Shown in pieces: positions 44,908 to 56,150 of a stretch of 64,000 nt of DNA; the first letter of the stretch is position 1, and the number at the start of each line of letters is the position of its first letter. The notes under the pieces were generated by a model. It searched no databases. It was given only the letters and a program-made list of their open reading frames with translations, and was not told the origin of the DNA. The position numbers and the translations under genes were made by a program. Source of the DNA: Cerioporus squamosus (lineage: Eukaryota > Basidiomycota > Agaricomycetes > Polyporales > Polyporaceae). The DNA lies in assembly GCA_022592435.1 (NCBI GenBank), contig JABYQS010000055.1, positions 124,001 through 188,000 of the forward strand, in the 5' to 3' direction.

Positions 44908-44915
44908 GCCGCTTC
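44908..44915 (+). repeat. Target-site duplication of the foldback element, right
   Basis: GCCGCTTC, identical to 44045-44052. Confidence 0.7.
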
Positions 44916-45005
44916 GCGCTCCCGGCACGCACACAATGTACCATTGTTCCCAGGCAGTTTGAGCGGGTGTCTCCGGACGATTGTCCTCCACTCTGAAACA
45001 CGGCC
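44916..45005 (-). repeat. Distal promoter block of NCQxW copy 2, detached by the insertion
   Basis: Read on the minus strand this matches 1005-1095 (GTGGAGGACAATCG, CGGAGACA, TTGTGTGCGT, GCGAAGC). It marks the outer limit of the inverted duplication. Confidence 0.65.
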
Positions 45006-45360
45006 GCGGCCGCGTATGCGAGACGTTCGCAATCTGGGGCCTAGGTCCCGGTCAAGCGTTCATGAGCCCAGCGTAGGCGGAACGGCAAGGTACCGTCAAA
45101 GCGAGACAATTGTTCCGCATCCTTAGTGCACCCCGATCTATACAAAACGGTAATGTTATTCTTACATTCGCGAGAACCACCAGATTCATGAGAGACATTC
45201 TTCCTAATCGTACACTGTAACCCCAGAACGACTTGCGACCCCAAACGTCCATGCTACACGGTCCGCCACCGGCCGCAATGCACAGCTACCCGTCCATATG
45301 TTTCGAGGTGTTACTAACGCCGTCTTCCAGCCAGAGCTACAGCGCACTGTCAGCTTCAAA

Positions 45361-45945
45361 TCAAACACCAAGAGCCGCAGCGACCAACTCACGCTTGTAC
45401 GCATCAACCACCGCGCTCTCCCACGTCCTCCGATCCATCAGCCTCTCCGCAACCATCCTAGCCGCGAGCTCTCTCACCCAGTCCTGGCAGTTCCACGGCT
45501 CTCTTCCGCACTGGGCCGGGCCCATGCGCATCACCGGCACGCCCATCGCGAGCTCCTCGATCCTCACCCGCATCGCAAGCGTCATCTTCCCGAGCGAAAT
45601 CTTGCGCGCACTAGCAGTCAACGCACCCTCAGCCTTCGTCAAGCCGCCCCAATGCACGTACCGCGGTTCCTCCACCGGGGCCCTGCCGGGCCCTGCACTC
45701 ACCAGGACGCGGTGCACTTGAACGTGGATGTGTCGCCAGGCCTTCAGCTGCCCGCGCCCCCCGCCGACTTGCCAGGCGAGGCTCCAGTGCCCGTAGCGCG
45801 CGTCGTCGTCGTCGGAGGCGAAGACGAGGAGGTAGACGTGCGTCTTGGAGTCGGAGTCCGGGGCGAGGGCGCGCAGGGTGTCGATGGGTTGCTGTGGGGT
45901 ACCGATCAGTCCCTGCCTTCCCTGCTCTGGCATTACCTGGTTCAT
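45361..45945 (-). CDS. Small HWS...NCQxW family protein, copy 3
   Basis: A single open exon of 194 aa from MNQVMPEQGRQG. It is more diverged than copies 1 and 2 but keeps PEQGR, HWSLAW, RHIHV, RYVHWGG, SLGxM and WNCQDWV. The intron near the C terminus of copies 1 and 2 is absent, and the protein continues to ELVAAALGV. It has an extra Gly/Arg-rich insertion before RHIHV. Conservation of the same His and Cys across three diverged paralogues supports a real protein and constrained residues. Function unknown. Confidence 0.7.
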   Translation of the reverse strand: MNQVMPEQGRQGLIGTPQQPIDTLRALAPDSDSKTHVYLLVFASDDDDARYGHWSLAWQVGGGRGQLKAWRHIHVQVHRVLVSAGPGRAPVEEPRYVHWGGLTKAEGALTASARKISLGKMTLAMRVRIEELAMGVPVMRMGPAQCGREPWNCQDWVRELAARMVAERLMDRRTWESAVVDAYKRELVAAALGV

Positions 45946-46798
45946 CGTTCTACGGTGCTAAGCAGGGACATCAGCATCCAGCAGGGCGGACACATACTTG
46001 AGCACGGACCTTGACTGAAGGGAGAAGGGGAGACGAAGACGAGGAGACGCAGGTTGAAGGACAGAGCAGCCGTAACCACTGGCGCGCTCCGTACTTTTAT
46101 GTCTCGCTTCGCGTATCACCTCGAGGACATCTCCGCCGCCGCCGCGGACACTCAAACACGCTCTTCCGAAGTTACTCCCGAGCATAACATGCGACTGCGA
46201 CTTAAGTATCTGGGGCTTTGGGTGCTGGAAGGTAGGGCAGCCTCAGCTTCTTCAGTCCTGCCTCGTCGTCCCCGGAGTCGCGAGTCTGGACAGGGATTTC
46301 TCCATTTAGACACTCTCCTTGACTGAGGCCCGGAGGTCTCCTTGTCGAGTTCTGCGATCGAGCCAGGAAGAGGAGGCTGGAGGTGACCTCGACCATCTTA
46401 GGCCAGATTTCGCCCGGACGAATGCGGTCCGTCCGGCTTCATGGCCTTGTGCATGAACTAGAACTGGTATGTTAATAGCACTCATATGTACCGCAGGGCA
46501 GGCGAGGACGACTAGACGTACCGATGTGTACAGATCACTCAATGTCGCAACGCAAACGCATCACTTGCCCAGGCAGGCCCCAGCCGCAGGCTTCTGGCCA
46601 GATTGCCTTGCGCCTTCCAGTTAATTGGGCTTATCCGGTGCGCCGGTTTCAAAAGGTCTGACAAACCACATAGTTCGAAACACCAAGATGCCTGAGAACC
46701 TGATATGCAAATAACCTCCGCGAGTCGGAGGAACCCAAGAAATACTGTACAAACTATGCCAGACGCATGAGCGATCATACCTGCTCAAGTTGAAAGCT
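45946..46798. other. Intergenic region
   Basis: 5' flank of NCQxW copy 3 and 3' flank of the first FAD oxidase gene. No gene is supported. Confidence 0.4.
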
Positions 46799-49328
46799 TC
46801 AGAGCTTGATGTGGCACTGGTACAAGTCATCGTCTTCGCCCTTCCATCCGACTTCCATACACGCGTTAGCGGCCCGACCAGGAAGAGAACTCAGCATTAG
46901 TCACGCACCACATTGCCAACAGTCGAGAAGTCCCTGCGGGTCGCTAAAGGAAAGAACAACCGTCAGGCCGACCTCCGCGCTGCTGGCAGCCTAGTACAAC
47001 ACGGCTCACTATTTCTGCTTGACGGTGAGGAGCTTCGCGTAGTTGTCGCCCCAGTACGATGCCTCGTGGTCCGGCTCATACACATCGCCCTCGTTCTGAA
47101 ATGCCTTCATGAGCACTTCGCCCCATCCTCCTCGGCGTCACCGCGTGCATCGAAACTGGACACTCACAAAGTACGCCCCGCTCCCCGGAGTCAGGTCCCT
47201 GAACTTCTGAATATGCTCCGACAACGTCTTGTAACCGGCAACGCGCTCTTCCAGAGTATCGTTGTACTGGAACTGCCACTTGATCGACAGATGCCAGATC
47301 GCGTCCCGCCACGCAGGGGTCACGGACGTCGCCCCGGCCGTCTCCTCGTACAGCCATGGGGTCCCAGCGACGATGTACGGGGACGCAAAGGAGAGGGTGT
47401 CGTTGATGAGGGCGGAGAGCTGCGAGCGGCCCTCGGCGGTCGAGAAGAACTTGCTCGGGAGGAGGCGCGTGCCGAGTTCGAGCTCGGGACCCACGGCCTG
47501 CCGTGGTTCTGAGCGGGAGGAATGCGGACAGAGGAAAAAGATAACACGTACAGCTTGGGCGGAGGTGACGTATTTGTTGAAGAACGAGAGCCAAGAGGGG
47601 TGCTCTTCGATCGTCACCGAACCACCGCGTGCGGTCACGAAGTCGACGGCGGGCAGCATGGACGCCTGCGCCTCCTCTGTAGAGAGAAGGGGAGTGACGT
47701 GGATGAGCGACGGGCCCTGCGTGATGCATAAGAGGGTAAGCAGGGCCGACAGGGATCAAGAGAAGGCGATACCCGTACCACAATGTGACCGCCCCAGCCT
47801 TCGTTCGCCCACTGGTACGAGTTGTCCACCATCAGACTGTACCACGCTGCGATGTCGGTCGAGGCGCTGGGCGTAAACGAGAGAACGGCGCTGTCCAGCA
47901 CGTCAGACTAAGCGAACAGCAAGAGGGAGAGGCACTCTCACGCTTGGATGGGGAACACGGGCTCTACGCGGTGCGTGGACTCGATCACGACGCCGAACGC
48001 AGACCCGCCACCGCCCCGGAGAGCAAAGAACAGGTCCTCGTTCTGACATTCGTTCGCGGTGCGATACTCACCGTCCGGGGTGACCACCTTGACCTGCACC
48101 TGTACATGGCGAGTCACGCCTGCGCTCGGTGAGAGCAACGAGCAGGACTCACCACCCGATCCACCGCTAGTCCGTAGACCGGCGTGAGGATGCTGTGACC
48201 GCCGCCCTGCGTGTGCTCATGAGTCGGAGGTATGTACGGGAGGAGAATGTGAGGGGAGCGCACAAGGATATACCCGCCAGAGAACCCGATGGTCTCATGG
48301 TATCCTCCGATGATGGTGCGGCCGACGCTGTTCGCGTACTCGTAGACAGCTTGCGTGGTGACACCCGCCTGTGGGGAGATGAATTCGGACACAGAAACGA
48401 GCTGCGTAAGACTCACGCCTGTCGTTATGACGTCGTATGTGGTACTTGTGCATCCTTCAGGGACGAACGCATCGTCATGCGAGAGCTGGGCGTAGAGTGG
48501 ATGAGGAAGTAACGCTCTCAGAGGCAGAACGAAGTACGCACTGACTGCAGCCCTGTCATCTATACACCAGAGTACGTTAGTGATCGTACTCAGGGACGAG
48601 TTTAGCACACACACCCAGAGACTCAGCGTGTCCTTCCCGCTCGAACGCCCCTTGTAGTCGTGTCCTTTGTTCTTCACAGATAAGCGGACCCCGGTCGAGT
48701 TGGAAAAGGCAAGCGCAGCTTGAATATCTGTGTACGACGCGACTTCAATCTGAAAGGCAAGCTTGAGTCGTGCAACATCTCGGAAGCAAGACAAAGCATG
48801 GTGCGTACGTAGTATGGAGGAACGTTGCCGAGTTGGCAATCGACACCGTCAATGGCGTCCCCGTTCGTCGGATCACTGCTATCAAGCAGACACCCCTCGG
48901 TAGTCGCAGAAGACTGGCACGTCTCCCATTGCGGCTGTAAGAGGATTTGAGATGAGCGACCCAAGACGGGTAGAGAGTCGATGCGCACTCACAAGCATGT
49001 AGGCACCGAAGTGTTCGACGCGGAACGTGGGGTCGGTGTAGCTCGATTGAATCTCGGCGCATGCAGCCGAGTCGACAGGGACAGAGTCGCCCTCCACCGT
49101 CGAGAAGCATGGGCTTTCGAACGGAACCGCTGCCTTCAGCCTACCGCCGACAGTTGCATTGAGATCGTTGAGAGACGAGAGAACCGCGGAGGGAACGGTG
49201 GGCCCAGAGCGCGAGATGACCGAGGAAGACAAAGACAAGCCCTCAGGCAAACTAGAGGCAAGAGAGGTGTCTACGACAGTCGCAAGAGTGAGCAAAGCGG
49301 CGGAGAGACTCGCCCGTGCGACGACCAT
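46799..49328 (-). CDS. Secreted FAD-linked oxidase (PCMH/BBE type), tandem copy 1
   Basis: A multi-exon gene; exon 1 is 48993-49328 and the second exon starts at 48934. The first about 25 residues (MVVARASLSAALLTLATVV) form a signal peptide. The FAD-binding PCMH domain includes SVKNKGHDYKGRS, where the His is the likely covalent FAD attachment site, plus QGGGHSILTPVYGLAVD and FFALRGGGGSAFGVV. A C-terminal berberine-bridge-type segment (YEPDHEASYWGDNY...DPQGLLDCWQCG) follows. The apparent stop after VKQK lies in an intron whose removal restores a Tyr codon. The stop at 46799-46801 follows CHIKL. Such enzymes oxidise alcohols, sugars or alkaloid-like substrates with O2. It is paralogous to 50235-52784, head-to-tail. 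Confidence 0.88.
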
Positions 49329-50234
49329 CGTGGAGCGGGGGGCTTGCGAGCCTCTGGGGCGACCGTGACCGGGGAATCTCTGGGATTATAAGGCCATGAG
49401 TACTGCGTGCATGACGGGCCCAGAGCACAGGCAGTAGAGCCGTCCTGGATGAACGTTGGAACTGCACTAACGGCCGTGAATTAGGCAGTTGTGTGGTCTG
49501 TTCTTCCATATGGAAACGCACCCAAGATGCGGCTCGCGTAGGCGTTGCCTAGTCGTCAGGCACCCACGCATCGTCATACGCTAACCCTCGCTAACCGCGC
49601 CGATGCGGATGCCGAGATGCACGACCAGGAACACTGCAGAAATCAGCTCAGCGAAACCTGCGTGAAGATCGAGGAGAGAGGAGGAAAAGCTCGGCGCTCT
49701 CGGCCGCTGCGGAAGCTGAACTTGTGATCGCGTAGCGACGCCACGAAGGGTCCGACCCGAAAGCCGGATTGTCACTACGCCTGGTAGTTCAAGAACAGGC
49801 CGGAGGTCGCTGAAGCAATTGCTCAAACAGAGAAGAGGGAGACCAATCGCTGCGGCGAAGTTCAAAATGAAGATAATAATACAACGGGACCGCGCTACAC
49901 ATACGGACTACTTACAAGGCGAGGCTACCAAAGTATGGTACCACGGCCGAACGCCATTCACAGCTAACCCAGCTATGTCAACGCATGCCCAGAACCACTA
50001 TGTCACCGAACCACGTTCCGCAGAATCATACAAGCAAGCGGCCTGTGCGAGGTTAGCAATCAAGAAAGCCGGTCGACACCAGGCTGCAAAACGAGGGGTC
50101 CCGTAACCACTGCCTGGATACACACACATCAGTATGCGTCGTGGATCATAGTGTTGCCGTCGCATGTCGTATGTCGTGTACCAGATACTGGATGTCGAAG
50201 GTGCGGAGCACACGTCGCTCGCGTGCGAACTTGC
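49329..50234. other. Intergenic region between the FAD oxidase genes
   Basis: 5' flank of copy 1 and 3' flank of copy 2. Nothing else is supported. Confidence 0.45.
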
Positions 50235-52784
50235 TCAGAGCTTGACATGGCATTGATATAGGTCGTCAGATTCGCCCTTCCACCCCACTGCAACGCGTGC
50301 GTAAGCGACCTCGGCATGAACAGAGACAGAGGCGAGGAAGTGCTCACCGCATTGCCAGCAGTCAAGCAAGCCGTGCGGGTCGTACTTGCGCTTAACAGCC
50401 AAGAGCTCCGTGTAGTTGTCGCCCCAGTACGACGTCTCGTGCTCCGGCTCGTACACATCGCCCTCGTTCTGGAAACATACCGCGCACCCCACCGTGAGCA
50501 CGCTGCCAGCCCTCGCTCTGAACATGCACAAGCCACTCACGAAGTACGCTCCGCTCCCCGGAGTGAGGTCCCGGAACTTCTGTATCTGCTCGGACAGTGT
50601 CTCGTACCTCGAGACGCGCTCCGCCAGTGTGTCGTTGTACTGGAACTGCACCTTGACCGAGAGGTGCCAGATCGCGTCCCGCCACGCAGGGGTCACCGCT
50701 GTCGCCCCGGCCGTCTCATTGTACAGCCACGGCGTGCCGGCGACGATGTACGGGGACGCGAAGGACAGTGTGTCGTTGATGAGTGCGGAGAGCTGCGTGC
50801 GACCCTCATTGGTCGAGAAGAATTTGCTCGGAATGAGACGCGTGCCAAGCTCGAGCTCAGGACCCACGGCCTGTGATAACGTATAGTCAGCGCAGGACAG
50901 CTCAGGAACGGGCTTAGAACATACGGCTTGCGCGGAAGTGACGTATTTGGTGAAGAACGCGAGATACGAAGGGAGCTCTTCGATGGTCACCGAGCCGCCG
51001 CGCGCAGTCACGAAGTCGATCGCGGGCTGCATAGATGTCTTCGCTTCCTCGTTGGACAGCAAGGGCGTAACGTGGATGAGCGAGGGGCCCTGAGAGATGT
51101 GCAATCGGTCAAGACGGGTATGTACCGATCGACGAAGAGGGGGTACGTACCACGATGTGTCCACCCCAGCCGTCGTTCGCCCATTGGTACGAGTTGTCGG
51201 CCATCAGAGTATACCACGCCGCCAAGTCAGTCGAAGCAGAGGGAGTGAACTTGAGAACAGCGGCTTGAATGGGGAACAGCGGCTCTACGCGGTGCGTCGA
51301 CTCGATGACGACCCCAAATGCAGACCCGCCTCCGCCACGCAAGGCAAAGAACAGATCCTTGTTCTGGCACTCGTTCGCGGTGCGGTAGATGCCGTCTGGG
51401 GTGACGACCTTCACCTGGACCTGGGCAACAAAGTTAACTCAACATGATGCGCGCTTGTACAAACTTGACCCGGACATACCACGCGATCCGCGGCGAGACC
51501 ATACACGGGCGACAGGATACTGTGGCCACCGCCCTGCGAGCGCACATCAGAATGGAGTATACGAAGGAACAAGCGAGGCGGGCGCACAAGGAAGTACCCG
51601 CCGGAGAAGCCGATGGTCTGGTGGTACCCAGCGATGATAGTGCGGTTCACGCTATCGGCGTACTCGTAGACGTCTTGCGTGAAGACGCCGGCCTGTGGGA
51701 GGATGAGCACGGGCGGCGCTGGCATGTCCGACAGAACTCACTCCTGTCGTTATGGCGTCGTAAGTCTTACCCACGCATCCTTCGGGTCTGAATGTTGAGC
51801 TGTGCGAGAGCTGGACGCGAGACGCAGAGGGTGAATGGAGAGGTTGCGAGAGGTGCAGCGGACACACGTACGGATCTCAAGTTTGTCATCTGAAGTATAG
51901 AGAGTCACAAAACGCTGCCGCTCTATATCCTCAAAAGGACTCACCCATAGATTGAGCGTGTCCTTGCCGCTTGAGCGGCCCTTGTAGTCATGACCCTTGT
52001 TCTTGACCGACAAGCGTACACCAGTCGACCTCGAGAACGCGAGTGCTGCTTGTACGTCCGTATACGACTTGACTTCAATCTATGGACCGTCTGCGGTTCG
52101 CTTATGTCTTGCAATCATCACAGACGAGAGGACGTACGTAGTATGGGGGAACGTTGCCGAGTTCGCAGTTCACGCCGTTGATGGCTAGTGGGTTCGTCGG
52201 GTCATTGCTGTCGAGCAAGCATCCTTCGGTAGTTGGCGAGGACTGACATGTCTCCCATTGAGGCTGCAAATACAGGTTAGCAATCTGGCGTCCCGGAGTG
52301 AAGTAACCATGTACGACAAGAGGTATGGCGGTTGATGTCTTCCACACTCCCGAATCCATCCTTCACAACTCCTCATGACTCGCCATACCGAACCCTCGAC
52401 ATGCACCCTACAATCTAACGGAAGCATTGAGAAGGCGGGGAAACTCACGAGCATGTACGCGCCGAAGTGGGTGACGCGAAAGGTGGGATCCGTGTAGTTC
52501 GATTGGATGGCGGCACAAGCTGCAGCATCGACCGGAACAGACTTGCCCTCCACTGTTGAGAAGCACGGGGCCTCAAACGGTACAGCCCTCTCCAACCTTC
52601 CTCCAACGGTCGCATTGAGAGTGCTCAGAGCCGAGACGAGCGAAGCGGAGGAGGTGGAAGCAGGAGCAGCGGCGGACGAACTTGAAGATGTATCGAGTTC
52701 GTCCGCATCAGGGACGGCAGAGCTGTCCACGAGAGTCGCAAGAGCAAGGAGAGCAGTGAGGAGATGTGTCCGTGCAGCGACCAT
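50235..52784 (-). CDS. Secreted FAD-linked oxidase (PCMH/BBE type), tandem copy 2
   Basis: Same plan as the neighbour: signal peptide at 52784 (MVAARTHLLTALLALATLV), a Ser/Ala-rich linker, then PQWETCQSS and QGGGHSILSPVYGLAADRVV. NKGHDYKGRSSGKDTLNLW carries the probable flavin-linked His, and FFALRGGGGSAFGVV follows. The C terminus is YEPEHETSYWGDNYTELL...YDPHGLLDCWQCG. The final exon ends in CHVKL at 50235. All seen junctions are GT-AG. High similarity through exons and order argues for tandem duplication. The two enzymes are probably extracellular or in the secretory route. Confidence 0.88.
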
Positions 52785-53324
52785 CGTGGAGGAGGAGCCT
52801 GTGGTCCGTGACCCTGAGTCCGGACGTTGGAGGTGGAGGAAGTTATATGGACATGGGCAAGCAGGGGCAAGCCGTCTGGTCGGAATTCCGGGACACTGAT
52901 ATGGTAGTGTATTAGGCAGGTGCTATCGTCGAGTTTCCATGTGGAAGAGATGAAAGATGCGCACGCATTCGGGTAATCACTTTGAATAAATGCCCAGGTA
53001 CCAGGCATCTTCATGATCGCCGTTCCCCTGACTAACGCAAGTTAGCCTCACCGGCAGCCAACTCAGCAAGCTTTCAGAAGGTCTGAACGTCGAAGAAGTT
53101 CAAGTAAGAGAGCAGGTCGACAGGAAAACAGGGCGTCGTCGTCGCGGGGGAAAGCCATCTAAACTGCGTGATCGACCGCCAAGTCGGGTGACATGTGGTT
53201 CAGGAGTCACGTGACCGTGCATTCAACCTCTGCCGCCGCGGGACACCTTGCCCTGAGTCTCTGCCGTTTTCGCTATGGGCTATGGGCACTGGCACTACAA
53301 GCAAACACGACGTGCAGATACAGG
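52785..53324. other. Divergent intergenic region between FAD oxidase 2 and the P450 gene
   Basis: Presumably holds both promoters. No additional gene is visible; the hairpin described next begins at its P450-proximal end. Confidence 0.45.
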
Positions 53325-53467
53325 TTCGAGAGGCCAGGAAACGCATTGGAATTCGGTGGGCAGTCTATCATTTCCTGGCTCTGGGGCTTAAGCGCCCTTG
53401 AAAACAAAGGCCCCGGGGAGTGATAGACCTCCTCAGCATTTCCCATGCGTTCTCTGGCCTCTCGAGT
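53325..53467. repeat. Long imperfect hairpin upstream of the P450 gene
   Basis: The left arm (53325-53385, TTCGAGAGGCCAGGAAACGC and following) pairs with the right arm (53408-53467), which ends TCTGGCCTCTCGAG. Complementarity spans about 50-60 bp with mismatches around a loop of about 25 nt. It lies 75 bp before the P450 ATG, so it may be part of the 5' UTR, a small foldback element or a small-RNA precursor. Confidence 0.65.
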
Positions 53468-53542
53468 CTGCATCGGGTCGTGAAAGTTGCCTCACACTCT
53501 GACATCGGTCACTCACCTATAACCTCTGCATGCAATTCATTG

Positions 53543-55824
53543 ATGACGATGCTGCAGTCTGATCCTATTTTCCGCCTCTCGTCTCTAGACGCCGCGCTCG
53601 GTGTGCTCTTCATCATACTCTGTGGTGCTTTCCTTCGATATCGGAGGGAACCATATGCGCCAGGGCCTGCAGGTCTGCCGTTTGCGGGCGTTGCACTGCA
53701 GTTACCGTCCGACAAGCAGTGGCTGAAGTTCCATGACTGGGTTGCGCGATATGGTGCGTCAAGCCAGCTGATTCAGTGTCTATCCATGATTCGATGCTGT
53801 GATCATCCATGGCCCATGCAAGCTGAGAGAGAGAGCTCGCGAACAGTAGCTGTTTCCTTAGAGCTAGGCCTCTGAAAGTCAGGGCCGATACTGACTACGA
53901 GTGTATCTGCGATATGGCAGGGACAGGCTCATGGTTTCTTCCTCCCTCAGGCGACGTAGTGGGTGTCATTGTGATGGGCCAGCGCACGCTCATACTAGGA
54001 TCCTTCAAAGCTGCGAACGATCTGCTAGACACAAAAGGTAAGGATCATCCCTTTTCCATTCATCACGCTCGCAAACACCAATCGATCACCCGTATATGAA
54101 GGGGCAATCTACTCCGACCGGCCGAACGCCATCATGGCGGGCGAACTGTCAGTACTTATTGCTCAACTTTCTCCGTTAAAGCCTAAGTCTGACGCTAGCG
54201 TTCCTGACTGTGCATCACAGGGTCGGATGGGACCGCGGCCTGGGGTATGCCCATGGACCCGACAACCCGCGATTCCGCGAATTCCGCAGGCTCTTCCAGC
54301 AATTCATCGGCCCGCGCGCATGCCAAGACCAGCACATTCTCGCCATGCAGGAAGAGGAGACGCGCCGGCTGATGCTACGGTTCCTGGACGACCCGGAGAA
54401 CTTCTACAGGCATCCGCGAGAGTACGTGTCCTTTCTGTTATGGCTCGTACTGAGTTCGTCATCGTACACCCATTGCAGGTCTACCGGAGCGCTGATACTG
54501 CGCCTCGCATACGGCTACGAAGTCGCTCAGGACCAGGGCCAGGACGCTCTGGTCAGGGTCGTCGAGATCGCGATGCAAGGCTTCTCCAAGGCGTCCGAGC
54601 CGGGCGCGTTCCTGGTCGACAACTTCCCGGTTCTGCGCTACGTGCCCGAGTGGCTCCTGCCGAGCGGCGGGTTCAAGGCAATCGCGCGGCGCATGCGGCG
54701 GGAACTGGACGAGATGTACGACCTGCCGTACGCGTTCGTGAAGAAAGATATGGTGCGCACGCTCTTTTCTCGTCGTCACGAGTTCATGCATGAGTCTGTT
54801 CTGTTCAGGAAGCTGGGCGTACGCGGCCTTCGTTCACTTCAAGCTACCTAGAGGAGAAACGCATGCCGACGCCGGCAGATGAGGAACTTATCAAGGCTGC
54901 CGCGGCTTCTCTGTACTCCGGTTAGTGTAGCTCTTTCACGGCGTGGTGCAATCTAACACGATTCATCGCAACTAAGGCGGAGCCGACACGGTACGTACGT
55001 GATGCCGTCCCCGCTACCACAACGATACTCATTGAACTGGCGGCAGACGCCATCCTCCATGACCGCGTTTATACTGGCGATGACGCTCTACCCAGACATC
55101 CAGAAGCGCGCTCAAGCCGAGCTGGACGCAGTCCTCAGCTCCGGGTCCTCAGGACAGTGTACGCGCCTCCCGACGTTCTCCGACAGGGCGCGACTGCCCT
55201 ACATCAACGCGATCGTGCTCGAAGTGCTCCGGTGGAACCCAGCGGTCCCACTCGGCCTCGCGCACCGTGTGACGCAAGACGACGTCTACCGCGGCTACTT
55301 CGTCCCCAAGGGCACGGTCGTGTGGGCGAACATCTGGTCAATGCTGCAGGACCCGGAGATATTTCCAGACCCGCACGAGTTCCGCCCTGACAGGTATCTG
55401 AGCGAAGATGGGAGCTTGCGCGCGCTCGAGCGGTATGAGGACCCGTCGATCATCGGCTTTGGCTTCGGGCGCAGGTCAGTTGATTGCTGCGGCGCCCACG
55501 CGCAGGTGTGAGGACGGTTCTGATGCGTACGCTGTGCAGGATATGCCCGGGGATGTTCTTCGCCATAAACTCGATCTTCATCGGAATCGCGACCATGCTG
55601 TGCGTGTTCAGCATCACGAAGAGCAAGGACGAGAATGGCGAGGAGATCGTCCCTGTTGTCGACTTCCGGGGCTTCATCAGGTACGTCTCTCCCACTCGAG
55701 ACAGATTTGCGCATTGCTGCACCGTGTTTGGCTCTGTAGCCACCCTGTTCCGTTCAAATGCAACATCGCGCCCCGGTCGGAGGAGACTGCTGCGCTCGTC
55801 AGGCGTGCAGTGGGACGGGACTGA
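53543..55824 (+). CDS. Cytochrome P450 monooxygenase
   Basis: The start at 53543 (MTMLQSDPIF) gives an N-terminal hydrophobic anchor (ALGVLFIILCGAFL) followed by the proline-rich hinge PYAPGPAGLPFAG. Several introns follow. The family landmarks are present: WDRGL...FRRLFQQFI (helix C region), a GGADT oxygen-binding segment split by an intron near 54990, ExxR as EVLR, PxxFxPDRYL, and the haem loop FGFGRR-ICPG split by an intron at about 55475-55540. The stop is at 55822-55824. The protein is probably ER-anchored, taking electrons from P450 reductase. It resembles the large Agaricomycete P450 expansions acting on hydrophobic or aromatic compounds; substrate unknown. An intron of about 190 nt near 53756-53948 is long for this genome. 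Confidence 0.88.
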
Positions 55825-56150
55825 TAGTGTCAACACAACAGCTCTGTGCTACCTAGAGCACATTTCTGTATACATCACGTTATCTATGTGTTCTCTCTTC
55901 CTACGTTCTCTCCGGGTCCTCCAGGATGAGATTCAGCTAGTAGTGTGTCGGCGCCTACTGTGGTGCTGGGAAGCTTGGATAGGAAGCGCCCGAACTCCAG
56001 GCTTCTCCTCAAACGTCCATTAGCGTATCTCGCTTTGCGCATTCCACCTCGAACTGACGTGGGCGAGCCCGCTTACACGGTACTGAGGAACTAGACTAAC
56101 AAGATTGCCCAGCCTCTCATAACGGGCCTAACTTGAAGAAAGGCTGTGCT
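55825..56150. other. Short intergenic region
   Basis: P450 3' flank and RUS-gene 5' flank; no gene seen. Confidence 0.5.

Noticed and set aside
45298..46014. 238-codon plus-strand frame
   Set aside because: Antisense of NCQxW copy 3, which has paralogue support.
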